Assembly (NCBI GenBank): GCA_018287875.1
Contig: JAGVVL010000018.1
Span: 62,001-126,000, forward strand
Reading direction: 5' to 3'
From: Nigrospora sphaerica
Taxonomy: Eukaryota > Ascomycota > Sordariomycetes > Amphisphaeriales > Apiosporaceae
DNA length: 64,000 bases
Of the stretch, positions 32,358 to 44,627 are shown one piece after another; position 1 is the first letter of the stretch; every line of letters starts with the position of its first letter. The notes under the pieces are model-generated. The model was not told the DNA's origin. It made no database searches and saw only the letters and a program-made list of their open reading frames with translations. Made by a program: the position numbers and the translations under genes.

Positions 32358-35300
32358 CTCAGGGCTTCTCGCATTTCAATGACCTGGCGTTTTTCACTCG
32401 GTCAATGAGCCCCCCGTTTAATTCCGTTGAACTTGGTTACGGAAGAATCAAGGTCAACTTGAAGGGCAACACAAGAGGGGTTTTGAAAGCGCCGGTATAT
32501 CACTGGACGGTGGAAGAAAGCCTAGTTTAGGAGCATAATTGAGGTAGGCAGACGTTTAGCAGCTAATCAACGATTAACCGGTGTCCTGGAGTCTAGAAGT
32601 AGTTCAAACGCTGTTAGGGAGAGGTGGGTGGTGAATGATCCACTTCCTCATGTGTCACTTCTCTTCATTTACCAAATCTCACCTTCTGCTCCTATCCTGG
32701 TGTTGGCGAGCAAATCTGGAAACAACACGAAGTCATCCCGTGGGCCATTCTAACATTCAGCTGAGAACAAAATCCTACTTTCTTGGAACCTCTCTTTCAG
32801 ATCAAGGATATCCTGAAGCTTGTGCTCGTATCATGTATCGACATCATCCCGCCTCGGTGCACTGTCACGTACACTCGACGAAACGCTGTCCGGATTCCAT
32901 CGCCATTGAATGAGGGGTATTCAAATACACCTACACAACGCTTATCAAGGTTATCAGAGTCCATCGGGCTATGACTTCCAGCTTTCACCCCACGATGGCG
33001 GCAAGGGCCGCTTCATCAGTCCGAGCCAAGTCCGACGGAATACTGCGTACGCCACCAACGATATGACCTCGGTCTTGCTCACATTAGAAACGCGTGTTCA
33101 CAAGCCTCGGGCCCCGGACCTGCCGAGAAAGGGGGACTTCCCTTTCTTCGGCCATGTACCGACATTTGTTTCAAGTCAGCGTAAAGGCCCTGGCTTCGAC
33201 GATGGCGCGGAAGCATGCCGTAAAGCCAGGGTAGTGGCGAAGAGAGAAAGGGTTGCCGACTGCCGGTTTCTACATCGCGCGCCACCTCGTGCGGCGGGAC
33301 GTGTCCCGGGCCGGGCGCGAGGACGTAGCGCTTGACGGATGCATAGGGAGCGTACGGCAGAATGGGGTATCATACAGGAGGACCTGTGAGCCAGGCCGGC
33401 CTAGTTATCTCCAGTCGTTCAGCTCTGCAGCCGGGTATCCGAAATATGTTGGGTACGGCTGTCCTGGCCGTTTATTTTGGGTTACGAGTTTTCCAATAAG
33501 ATCAGAGTGTGCAAAACGGTGCATGAGTGGAGGCCTATAACCGGTGGTTTGGCCGCGCTGGAGTTTGAGCTGACCGGCTCTGCGATGGAGTTATTTTCTT
33601 CGAACGAGATGGTGGTTCGATGGGGTTAGCTAGGGAAGAAGGGAGGATCACCCTTCATGAACTAGATGTAATAGACGAGGATAGTCATGAATTAACGTGG
33701 TGCGCGTAAATCGGTGTTTCTACCTCCGAGCTCCCCAACTGAAGTCCGTCTTACTACCAGAATGCTTATGTTTACAACAACCACTATGCAAGGCGGGAAC
33801 TTGGAGTGGCCTTTAATATTTCAGCCGGCGCATGATTAGATCCGATTTTGGAAACAGGGATGGGCTTGTCTAGACGGCGTGAGCAGATAAAAACTGCCGA
33901 TGTCAGGGATATTCAATACCCGACGTTATCGTCCGGGACAGACGGAATACATTGCTTCGCCACCATCTCTTCATCGTCTTGTTGCATTTCTCTTGCCGCC
34001 GGCGGCCCTACCGGGCTGCATGTGGCTCCCCGTCGTCTTTTGCGCCGCCTCGGCGACCTAGATGCCCATCTCGAGGAAACATCGGCCCCTCAAGAGCATC
34101 GAAACCACAAATCGCCCTCGTTCGGGTGAAATTCGCGGTCCTCGGTGCAGTTGTGGCCTTCTTTGAAGCACGGAAAAGAGCCGGCTTCGCCCTGGATCTA
34201 CGCAGCATTTGTTAGTATGTTTGCGTTGGGCGGTGTGGGGTAGCGGGCCGGGTCCCTACCGAGCAGTAGCCATTGACATTCTGGCCGAGTGTCGCGTTGT
34301 AATACACGCAGGAGTTGTATTCCACGTGGCAGATTCCAGTTATCAGCGGCGTATCGGGGCTGGGCCAGTAGGAGTCGTCGCATCGCCCGAGGGGGGGCAG
34401 CAGGGCAAGCCGGACAGGAAGAGGAGAAGCATGATGATCGGTAAGGGAATCGGGGGCGAGTTGGCAGGCCAAGGAGGGAATGAGGGAGATGGGCGTCCAA
34501 GCGGGAGTGCATTTTGTTTATGCGGGAGAGGTTGAGGTTATATCCATGTCCCCATGAGAAGAAAAGAAAAACATGCCATGCAAAACCCCCATCCTTGCTA
34601 CCATAGACAGTAACCTTCAGGTCTTGGTACATTGCAATTTTCATGCGTTAAGTCCACCGAGGAGACCAAACGTTCCAGCCCTATCCTCCAGGGCCCAAAT
34701 TCTATCCACACTGTTTTCTTCTCTATTCACGCAATACCCCGCACTGTCCACGGCGGCCCATTTCCGAAGCTCCCGAGGCGGGCCTACGAGCTTTTGCTTA
34801 TGATGGTCGGCTTACAACGTGAAAGTCGATTTGCCGAGGACACCCCTACAAGACTTGTCTTGGGGGAACCCGTCTGGAAAGGTCCGGCTACGTGGCTACG
34901 AGGGCACGTTTACCTCGGCGTCTGACCACTTCGACGGGAGTGGAAATACTACGATATAGGCACGCCCAATACAGTCCCCACTAGTACCGCCGGCACTGGG
35001 GATATACCAGGGCCAGGCCTTCCGCCCAGGTTCTCTGGTCGTGATATCCAACCCACGTCGCGCAAAGTTAAGTTGTAAGCGACAAGGTGCGGCCAGGGAC
35101 TTTTGGGGGGACACGCTTGGGCCTGGTACACAGCATGATGCTCGGGGATCTCCTGAGGCCGCTGCTGCGCTTCTATCGCACAGGTACTTGGAGCATATCG
35201 CGTAGAGCTGAGCCTGCTGTGGGACCGATACGCCCGGCGTGGCCAAGGCTGACAAGATGCGGGGCCTGGCGAGGTACCTAATGGCGGTGGTGTGAGTACA

Positions 35301-36169
35301 GGGTGTGGTGAGCTTCCATATAGTCCAAGGGTGCTGCATAATGCAAGTTGCAGAGGAAGAATGAGGATAAAATGGGGGTTTAACCGAGTCAATGTTATAA
35401 GATATCATGCCTCCACTCGCGGCGCTTATGAAAAGGATGTGGAAGACCCGGCTACCGGCGAAGGACCCTTTGGCATCCGGGCGACTTCCATTTTACCCCT
35501 TCTTTTCCAACGGCGGCGTAAAGTGATGGGCCAAGTATCGCGGGCTAATTGGATCCACGGGGGTTAGGGGAAAAGGGGTCAGAATGGCAGACCCCGAGGG
35601 AGACGTAGACTCTTGAAGGCTTCATCAAGACGGAGGCCGCACCTTTAATATGATTTCCACACTGGTCGTGCTAATGATCTGCCGAGCGCCGAACAGCGGA
35701 CATCCCACAGTCCAGGGGGTGTTAATGCATCCTCGAGGGACAATCACAGGACCTTCATGCAATTTAGCAATGGGCTTTCATGCTCTTCATAGTCCGAGAC
35801 TACGACATGCAACCCGGCGTGAATTTCGTTCATACTTATGACGGCACGTTATCGCTATCGAGTACAACCCAAGCAAAGTCACAGAAAGAACATAAGAAAC
35901 AACATGCACCTCGGCAGAGATGCCATCGTGACCTGACTACCCTTGCCTCCAGCTCAACGAACAATCCTGCGACCCTCATCCACAGTGGCAGTCATGTGGG
36001 AGGGAACAGGCCTTCCCTACCTTTTTCCTCCTGCAGGTGGACGCTGTCCGCGGGTATGCCCATTGTCGCCGAGGTCATCTCACCCCCTCATCATGGAGCC
36101 AGGATGGGCCACCTTGAATTGGCATGGATACCATGCTCGAGATCAAGCGGGGAAACATGGCCCGCGGGC
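32358..36169. other. Long intergenic stretch; one doubtful small secreted protein remnant
   Basis: No gene supported over 3.8 kb apart from the candidate listed at 34212-34440. Frames such as 32910-33335 and its antisense 33079-33373 have no motifs I recognise, and codon composition is not decisive. GC content drops in 33.6-33.9 kb. Confidence 0.45.
34212..34440 (-). pseudogene. Possible small secreted cysteine-rich protein with a frameshift
   Basis: On the minus strand MLLLFLSGLPCCPPS (from about 34434) looks like the start of a signal peptide. In the next frame RCDDSYWPSP continues to ICHVEYNSC and NVNGYCSVG, a cysteine-spaced sequence in the style of small secreted proteins. The two frames meet at a run of seven C/G bases near 34390, where one inserted or deleted base would join them. 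This could be a broken gene, a sequencing error in a homopolymer, or chance. Confidence 0.25.
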
Positions 36170-37167
36170 TCAGGAACAAATGAGACGATCGCCGCGCACC
36201 ATATCCTTGATGCCGCGCTGGACGGTAGAGAAGCGTGTGTAGCCGCACGTCTCGCTCTCGAGGTGGTTGACAATGGCGGCGAGGGTCGTGAACTCCTTGG
36301 CGCAGCTGCGGCCGGGGCAGTGGTATAGCTTTTGCTGGTCTGGGGCACGGACTCTTTAGGTCATGGTGAAAAAAGACGACGCACGGGCAGCGAGGGGGTA
36401 AAGGAAACTTACGAGCGGGCGAGTTCATGTGCTGGTTGAGGCTCTGGCGCTGGCTGAACAGCCGGTGGCAGAGATAGCACTCCCAGGCGCCGCAGGCGTA
36501 GTTGTACGACTGGCCCGTCACCTCGTACTCGCCGTCGCCGTGCCAGCTGAGCAGCTTCTTGGTGAGGACGCCGCGCGGGTCCCGGGCGCGCATGAGCCGG
36601 TACAGCGCGTCGCGGTTCATGCCGCGCGCGGCCGGGCAGGAGCCGCGCTCGACGTGATGCGTGAGCCCCGTCGCCGTCGCGTAGGTGCGCTGGCAAAAGG
36701 GGCACTGCACGTTCTGGCCGATGTGGACGCGGGAATTGAGATGCTGTGGTTCGAGGAATGGTGAGTGGTTTCCACGGGCACGTACAAGAGCGGGGGGGCA
36801 GAGGGGCCGGGTGTTTTACCATGCGCAGGTTGTTGTGGTTCATAAAGGTGCGGTCGCAGTCGTGGCAGTACAGGTGGTCGTCGTGCTCGTGCTCGACGCG
36901 CTCGTCGTCGTTGGGAAAAGTGTCGTAGCACATACGGCACTCGACCTCGTCGTCGAAGCTGCTTTCGGTGGACGTCTCGAAATGGTCGAGGGCCTCCATG
37001 TGCTGGCGGCGGGAGGCAGGTGAGCGGAACTCATCGCCGCACGCCTCGCACTCGTACACGGGCCAGTCGTGGCCCGTCGACCGACAATGGTTGTCGCGGG
37101 CGCGGATTCCGGCGGGAAAGGTCTTTCGGCACGTGCCGCACTCGGGGTAGTCGTCGTCGTAGGCCAT
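36170..37167 (-). CDS. C2H2 zinc-finger protein, six or seven fingers
   Basis: Three exons in transcript order, 37167-36820, 36743-36413 and 36339-36170, give 282 residues. Introns are GTAAAA...CCACAG and GTAAGT...CCCCAG. Removing intron 1 completes the third finger block (NHNNLRM joined to HLNSRVH). Fingers in order begin CGTCRKTF, CEACGDEF, CRMCYDTF, CHDCDRTF, CPFCQRTY, CYLCHRLF and CPGRSCAKEF, the last with C-x4-C spacing. Some have atypical histidine spacing or Cys in place of the last His. Region 30-110 is acidic (SFDDEVEC, DDERVEHEHDDH). This tandem style is widespread in fungi; a nucleic-acid-binding nuclear role is likely, but no target is known. A basic tail, STVQRGIKDMVRGDRLICS, follows the last finger. 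The gene is intact, and the start ATG lies in CCACCATGG context on the gene strand. Confidence 0.85.
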
Positions 37168-38622
37168 GGTGGCGGATGTTGGTGTGGATCTGAAGGCGTC
37201 ACGAGGGTCAAGGGGTCGCCAGCACGCTCGGGGTCACGAGGAAAGGCGTCCAGTGTCGTGTCTCATGCCCGCGAAGATGAAATTGACTGAATCGACGGGT
37301 CCGCGAGACGCGAAGGGATGGACAGTGATGGAGTGCGTTGAGGATCGGGGTGGCCAGCAAGAGTTGGGAGAGGGAGGAATTCCCAGGTAAACGCGGGAGG
37401 CCCCCCCCTTCCCCACGGGCCCAGGGTACGTACCTGTGCCCGAGGCGACTTATCGCTATCTCTCATCTCCCGTCGCACCGAGACGGAAAAATCGGAAGGC
37501 GCAGGGGAGCATCAATAAATGCATATGGGGGGCTTCGAGCGCGCGCAATGCAAACGGCTGAATCTGGCTGCAGAAAGCTCTGGAAGCCAACGATAGATCC
37601 TAGTTGCATCGCCGACCCCCGGCCTGCGAAAGTTCCAGAGTTGTTGCAAAAGCCGTGTGTTGCGGGCCCTGACTAGCACAACCGAGCCAGGTCCCTTAAC
37701 TCCACTGTGGGAGTGGCCAATCATATTCGCATCCGAATCACCCCGCGGTGCGACTGGGATCTTTTTATCGCACTTCAAGCGCCTTGGGGGGTTTCTCCAA
37801 CTGAAGTACCATGTGACGATCCGTAGCACCACAGGCCCTTTGAGGAGCTCTACAACTCAACCCCACCTAAGGCGTGCTCCCTCAGGACATGTATTCAACG
37901 AGGGGCTAGTTTCGTCGCGGGCAAGACTGACGCGCCACTCTCGACATTGAAAACTCCTCAATTTATGAAAGGAACTTTCGAATAATAGCCCTTGCCTTCG
38001 CCGTGACTTGAACCCTGCCATTTCATAGAGTGCAGTATACGCTTGCGAAGTTTCTATTGCTGCCGGAATTTGTCCAACCAATCCCGTATTAGCACATTGC
38101 GGTATCCAGCCCATTCTGGGCTGACAAGCCCCCTATTTTGGTGGAGAAGCTATCTTTACTTCCCATTTACGAGGTGGTACAGTTGAACCCGTAGTCTTGC
38201 AGCCAGAAGTTTCTGGGGATGCGGCATCGTATTTATCTTGTTGCTAAGGTGATAAATCAGCGTAATATGTTTATCGCTGGCTGAATCAACCCACGTGGGC
38301 TTGGTCGGACCTCTGAGTTTGGTGGTGCTGTTCATTCCCTGTCCCGAGTCCTCACAAACCGGGAATTGGGTGCCGCTCGTATTGTGGTCCATGCCACGAG
38401 ATAAAGCTCCTCGTCTTTCTCTCTAGCAGCCATCGCCCTATGCGGCGAACTTCCGTGTCTTTCGGTGGTGGTCTGATCACGGACTGGGGCTTCCGAGTAG
38501 GGGCGCAGCCAGGAAGAAAGGTTGGCGAGGCCAGCAAAGGGGGAGAAAGTAGAGATAGTGGAAATGGCATGGGGAATCCCCCGTCCTGAATCGTCCTCTA
38601 GGAACGTGACGTTGATATTCGA
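37168..38622. other. Intergenic, no gene supported
   Basis: Upstream region of the zinc-finger gene and downstream region of the 698-residue protein gene. Short frames only; no repeats recognised. Confidence 0.5.
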
Positions 38623-40997
38623 TCAGAAATCATCATCAGCCCCAGATAGCTCCGCGAAACCGTGCCTTGGCTCCAGATCCATGGGCTCAGGGGCCCCGTA
38701 TAGCTCACCAGGTGTCGCAGCGTTGTTCAACTCGAAGGCGTCGGTCGTTCTAGGTGCGCCGACGGGCCTCTGTCTTGGACTAGGCATGGGAAGCGTCACG
38801 GCTATTTGTGAGGAGCTCGATTGGCCACCCAGCTCGTAATGCGACAGGAATGGAGCGGCCGCGGCCGCTTCCGCGTCCGCATCGCATAAATTGCGGTAGA
38901 TACGTTTGAAATCGGTGGCGGCTGGGTTAAAGTGTCGTCAGTAACGTGAACGGAGCGGTGCGGGACAGCAGCGTTATGAACGGCCTACCTTGCTCGGCTG
39001 ACCACACCTCCGTCTTGCTGAAGCAGATCCGAATGTGCTTTGGGCCCGTCGGTCTTGCGGGACTGGAGTCGCCCATATCACCGGGTGGGGAATTGGATTT
39101 CTCTATGAGCTTGTCAATTGCTTGTGGCCTTAGCTGGGACTTGGGGTGGCATTCATACTTCGAATGTGCATTATCGATGCCATGGCATCCCAGACGCTGA
39201 GTTTTCTGACACTCAGGCTTGCTAATGCGACTGAACTGTGTTTTCTCCAGTCGGAGGATTCGAGAAGAACTTGGTCGCGGGTCAGATGGGCCTTCTTCGC
39301 AGTGAATTGCACCCTTGGGAAGCCAAGCACAGGAAACTCGACGTGTTCGTTGTCCCTGGTACAGAAAGAAATCGTGTGAAGAGAGGTGTGGCGATCCCGC
39401 CAGATTTTGAGGTCTTGCATCACCGCCAAACCACCATGGGCACGCGGATGTAAGTCGGTAGAAATGATATTTGTGTCGAAGGTGCAATGGAGGTCTTTAT
39501 CCCGAACGTCACTTTGGAACTGAACCCTGGTCTCGGGATTTGTGAACATGTACTCGGGAATGAAGATGCGATGGCGACGGCGGCGGTCCTCTCCAATGAA
39601 CACCAGTTCGTGGGGTTTCGATGCCGGAAAGGTCACATGCGACGGCTTTCCAAGTTGGCTGTGTAATGTATCGGGGAAGGCACCGTCAGGTACTGGGATT
39701 TTAATGGTTAGACTTGCATAAAACTTCGGTATGAGGAGAGCAGGGCCTTACGAAGATGTTCAAGCTTGCCCCTGGGATTCTCGGCAGTCCACACGATCTT
39801 GGAGTTGGGACCAGTGTGTTCACATTGCCATTTTGATAGCCGAAGAAGCTGGTCACAGTTCTTTGGTAGGTCGGGGAACATCCTAATCCACGCGGTCAAT
39901 ACATAATTCAGAAGGTTCTCGGATAAGGGGGGGCTTACATGGCAGCCACATGATTTTGCAGCCCCGGGGGAGGTAAGTAGATGCTCGATGGTGGCCTTCT
40001 AGGGCGTTGTGTTTGTATCGGCGACGTCGATGCCGAGATAGAAGATCTTGGGCCAATGCTAAAGGTGGTTGAGGGCGAGATACCACCCAAGGTTGATGGC
40101 GACGGGAGGCCTGGAGAGGAGGGTGGTGTGGGTTCGGGAGGCCGAGTTTGTTCAGAAGGTGTCTCGAGTATGGCAGGTATCTGCTGCCAAAAAGGCGGAG
40201 ATGTGTTGTGCGTCAAGTTGATGATCATGTCGTTCAGGTACCTCGATGGCGTCTGGAGAAGCCCGTCGGCTGGTAGTGGGAGGGCCCGATGCTCCTCGGG
40301 AAAGCCCGCGCTGAGACACAGCTCTCTCCAAACGCTTCCAAGCTCATCGTACAGACCCATCAGGTTTGGCTGGCGAGGAACATCCAGGGCCCGCATACTC
40401 ATCTCCCTCTCGTACTTGTATCGGATAGAGTGCAATCGCTTGATGATGGCAGCAAATTCGGCATCTTGCGGAGATAGCGGTGCCGAGGCTGCGACCGAGG
40501 TGCTGGGCTGGACATTACGTTTCCTGTTTGGCAACCGTTAGTCTCATGGGCGTGAGGGCCGAGCGGTTCGAGGACACTTACAAGGCGTAGACGAGGATGA
40601 AGAGCATAAGCTTCTGCATCTCGAGGGAGAGCGCATGCTTGAGCTTCTCGGCTCTGTCGTGGTCGAAGGTGTATTTTGTCGTCTCACAGGCGGCTAACCA
40701 CCTGTCCTTCCGGGCCCCATGGGTTTTCTGGAAATCTTTCTTCAGGTGGCGGTAACGATTGAGGAAGTCCTCGCATTCTGCGAGCCTAGTGACAAATGCG
40801 CTTTCCTGGGGATAGTTGTGGTCGCCAAACATCCACTTAATATTACCAAGCACATCGTGCAGGTACTTGCACGTGTCTACCAGGTCCTGGATGCGAGCGG
40901 GGGCATTTTCATACTCGCCGTTGAAGGCGTCGTAGATGTCCTTGCACTTGGAGATGGCCTTGAGGAGGTCGTTGATGGAATAACCCGGGGTACCCAT
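38623..40997 (-). CDS. Conserved fungal protein of unknown function, 698 residues
   Basis: Six exons in transcript order: 40997-40582, 40523-39939, 39882-39752, 39692-39159, 39120-38989, 38921-38623. The N-terminus MGTPGYSINDLLKAISKCKD with YDAFNGEYENAPARIQDLVDT is a helical leader I associate with a common fungal protein family of unknown role. It resembles the N-terminal regions of incompatibility/NLR-like proteins, but no NACHT, NB-ARC or ankyrin part is present. Residues about 100-140 are basic and helical. A Pro/Ser/Thr-rich linker (PPEPTPPSSPGLPSPSTLGG) sits near 300. The C-terminal half is beta-rich (RRRHRIFIPEYMFTNP, CTFDTNIISTDLHPRAHGG) and ends in an acidic tail AELSGADDDF. The exon 4/5 intron would be only 38 bp (GTATGA...CACAAG), so that junction is the weakest. 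Other junctions keep frame cleanly. I assign no function. Confidence 0.72.
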
Positions 40998-42304
40998 GGC
41001 TGCGGGCCGCACGCGCCTGCGGTTCGAGAAGTGTGGAACACCTGGGGCGCGCACAGACCGAGGCAGTTTACTCGTGTCATGCACCGCCCGTAGGGGCAAC
41101 AGCGACCCGAATCGAGCGCGTCGGTGTATCCCGAGTTTGCGAGATGGAACGAAGAAGCAACGGGTTCAGATGAACACCACTATACCTCGACCGTCGAAGC
41201 TGGGGCCCACACATAAGACGAGTGCCAGAGCGCGCGGCCAGCACCCGAGTTTTCCAGCCGAAACAGGCAACTGATGCGCGGGCAAGGTAGGTGCAAGTGG
41301 TATGCAGTCTTGCAAAGTAGGTGGGCAGGCACCCACCTAGCCGGCATCGCTTATCAGTGGATGGGTTAGTCCCCATCTCTGTGCGGACTGCAGCTTGGGA
41401 GCCTCGCAGCCAAACATGGCCGGCCAATCAGCAGTCAGTCTTCACCCACGAGTCTCTCTGAGCCCGTCAAATTGGCCGCACCGACCGGGATCCCGGGCGG
41501 GCGGCTCTGACTACGTGAAGTTCGACATCCTTCAGCGAGCTCGGCTGATAAGTCGGCTGGCTCGCACTAAGCCCAATGTCGTGTGACGCGAATCTGTCGC
41601 CGTCGCCCTCACCCGAAAAGGCCTGGGCCCTTACACCGTATGAATGCAGCGTCGCGGCGCTTTACTACCTACCCAGCCACCTAGGTAAGCTCTACCTGTA
41701 CCGTCCACAGCTTTGCAGCTGACCTAGGATGCGGGCGCGGGGCACCATCTGGACGAATCCACTGCCTACTGGCCAAGACCACTCAATTTCCGGGCCTTGC
41801 AGACGCTATTTATAACCCGTGTTCCTCGCGAAGACGGGGCCATGAAGGTCGTGAGAGCATGGCGACGCGTCATGTGTACAAGTCTAGGCAGCTGCCACAC
41901 CGTCTGCCTGTCCTCGCAGTCGAGGCTGAGCCCGCAGAGCGGCAGCTGGAAGGGCCAAACACATCGCGAGATGACGAGAACCCTTACCCAAATGGTCTGC
42001 AACTGCGCCACCAACCGACCCTCCAACATCGATACCGGTCTGCCCAGAACGCCTTGGCGCCCGTTGGCGTGTTCAGCTACCCAGTCGCTTAGCGCTTCAG
42101 CGTGCGCCCGGCTTGGGGCCGCGGCCTTTACAGATCCGCCCTGGCGGCTCACGTCGTCTTGCCCGAGGCTGTCACATAGGTCAAATCGGGCCCATCCGGA
42201 CCAATGCTTGTCGTTTACTTTTAAGGCCGTCGGGTCCTGGTGCTGACAACCTTTGCCATACGGGGGCCCACGGCCTTTGACTTTCGCGAGGAGCAGCCCG
42301 CAAC
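40998..42304. other. Intergenic between divergent genes
   Basis: The 698-residue protein gene and the transporter gene start on either side, so this is a shared upstream region of 1.3 kb. Long frames on both strands at 41.8-42.4 kb mirror each other in GC-rich sequence and carry no motifs. Confidence 0.5.
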
Positions 42305-44627
42305 ATGGGTTCGTCTCTATCTGTACCGCCTGTGCCGACGAACCTGACGGTGAGCGACAATTCACGGCGGCTTGGTCGGAATTTTCGCTAAGTTTTCCTA
42401 GACCCGCGATCAGAAGCGCCGCTTCATACGGACCGCCATTGATTTGCATGGCTTTCGCTGGCTCGTCTTCGAGGTTGCCGCCTCTGGCTTCTTCACAGAC
42501 TCATACAACCTGTTCGCGACGAACGTAATCTTACCCTCGATCGCCTTCCTATACTGGCCTGACGCCGACTATAATGACCAATGGCGGGAAACGCTGGTTA
42601 ACTGCGCGACTCTCGGTGGCTCACTGATAGGCCAACTGGTCTTTGGCTATCTCGCTGACCGTGGGCACTTATATCCCCTTCGTCTCCAAAAGACTTAAAT
42701 AATAACTAGTTCCCACAGGATACGGTCGCACCAGACTCTATGGCATCGAACTGGCAATCGTCATCTTCTCGACCATCTGTGTTTCTGCCTCATCCCAAGG
42801 TTTTTCTGAGTCCATAAACATCGTCCCATGGATAGTGTGCATGAGAGTCATCATGGGGATTGGTATTGGCGCTGAGGTACGTCGCATATTCATGCCCCGA
42901 CACCTTCTGCTGGCTCTGCTCTGACCTATGATCTTCCAGTATCCCTTGTCCGCCGGGATCTGTGCCGAGTGAGTCGCATTTCTTCAATACGGGCTCGGAG
43001 CTGAGCCCCGCCCCCCCTTCCCCCCCCGGGTCATTTGGGCACATGCTAAATCAGAAAAGATGGGCCTCGACGAGAGCCCGTGCCGTCATGATGACCGCTG
43101 TCTTCATGATGCAACCTTTGGGCCAGATCGTCGCTCAACTCGTCGGACTGGCTGTTCTGGAAGGCTACAACAATAAGAAGAACATTGAAGATTGCCGTTA
43201 TCGTGAAAACAAAGTCATTTTGGGTGTTAATATGGAGGGCTGCGGCCAAGAAGTCGACGGCATCTGGCGTTGGGTGACGGGCGTTGGCGCCATCCCCGCC
43301 CTTGTGGCCATCTACTATCGGTTCCAGATTCGAGACCCCGGTCTTTATGACCTGGACGTGAAGAATGAGGGCGACCGCGCCGTTAAGAACACGGTGAACG
43401 TCTATAGGCGCGTCCCAACATACGTTTCGCTTGATGGTACCGAGATGCAAGAGGGGAACGGCAACGGCAGCAGCAACGGCAACGGCAACGGCAACGGTAA
43501 CGGTAACGCTGTGTTTTCTGGCAATGACCTGGGGCCCCACGAACCGCCATTGCCCAGACAGTTCTCCAAAGCCGATATCAAGGATTATTTCTGGCACCAA
43601 GGTAATTGGCGATACGTGGCGGGCACATCGGTCTGCTGGTTTCTGCTTGACGTGTAAGTGCCTACACTCCCACGGCGACGGGGGACAGGCCTGGTGATAG
43701 TCTTGCTGACGTTGGGCAGCGCGTTCTACGGATTGGGAATGGGAAGCCCAAGGATCATTGCAAAGCTCTGGACTTACGCTGCGCCCAATCCAAAGGGGGC
43801 CGGAGAGGCCGAGCGGAAATTGCCATCACCTATCCCAGCCTTAAACAACGCAACTGTTCCGATCTGGAACTCGAAGCCCCAGTCGCATGATCGAAGCATC
43901 TATTGGACCCTTAGGGAGAACGCGATCCAGAACATCACTACCGTCGGCATTTCCTCACTCTTCGGCAGCATACTATTGATCCTCATCATTAACTATATTC
44001 CGCGCAAGCAGTTTCTGATGTATTCATTTCTCTGGCTCGCTGCCCTCCTCTTCATCACGGGCGCTAGCATTTTCTCCGTCTACCATACTGATATGCACGC
44101 CGTGAGCATCGTTCTCGTCGCACTGTGCCATTTCTCCTTTAATCTAGGTCAGCCACACCTCTCCGCCCCTGCCTATGACGATTGATGGCTGATACCACGT
44201 AGGACCAAACACACTCACCTTTATCATTCCCGCCGAAATCTTCCCGACTCGCTACAGATGCACCTGCCATGGCATCGCGGCCGCGGCGGGGAAGCTCGGC
44301 TCCGTGATTGTGCAAGCACTTATACCCACACTCTACAAGATTGAAACGCATGACAGAAAGAAGCTTGGTTGGACATTTATCGGCTTTGGCTTCGTCATGG
44401 CTGCCGGGTGGCTGTTTGCTTGGGCGTGGCTCCCAGCATTGCAGAACACACGCGAGGTGCACAGCGGTCTTAGGCTCCCTAGCAAGACCCTGGAACAGCT
44501 TGGTGAAGGCATCCAGAGTGCCAGGGATGCCGGTGAGACCATTGGCATTAGGGATTGCCTGAAGGAAGCGATCAAGCCCTGTATGAGAAGAGTTGGGACG
44601 ACGGACGGGGAAAGCGTGGGGTCTTGA
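42305..44627 (+). CDS. MFS phosphate/glycerophosphodiester-type symporter (Pho84/Git1-like)
   Basis: Seven exons, 42305-42349, 42402-42660, 42719-42876, 42940-42968, 43060-43653, 43720-44147, 44203-44627, give 645 residues. All introns are GT-AG, and exon 4 is a 29-bp microexon. Family landmarks of phosphate:H+ symporters: [20 protein letters not shown] (first helix with the conserved Asp), [38 protein letters not shown], the GMGSPRI segment, and the late [17 protein letters not shown] with [13 protein letters not shown]. It has 12 predicted helices in the plasma membrane. The central cytosolic loop contains an Asn-Gly repeat (about residues 300-320). The length exceeds Pho84 (about 590) mainly because of that loop and the tail. 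Glycerophosphoinositol or other phosphate-ester transport is as likely as inorganic phosphate. Intact. Confidence 0.9.
43457..43507 (+). repeat. In-frame AACGGC hexanucleotide repeat (Asn-Gly repeat)
   Basis: Eight imperfect AACGGC/AACGGT units interrupted by AGCAGC encode alternating Asn-Gly in the transporter's cytosolic loop. The six-base unit changes length without breaking the frame. Confidence 0.85.
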
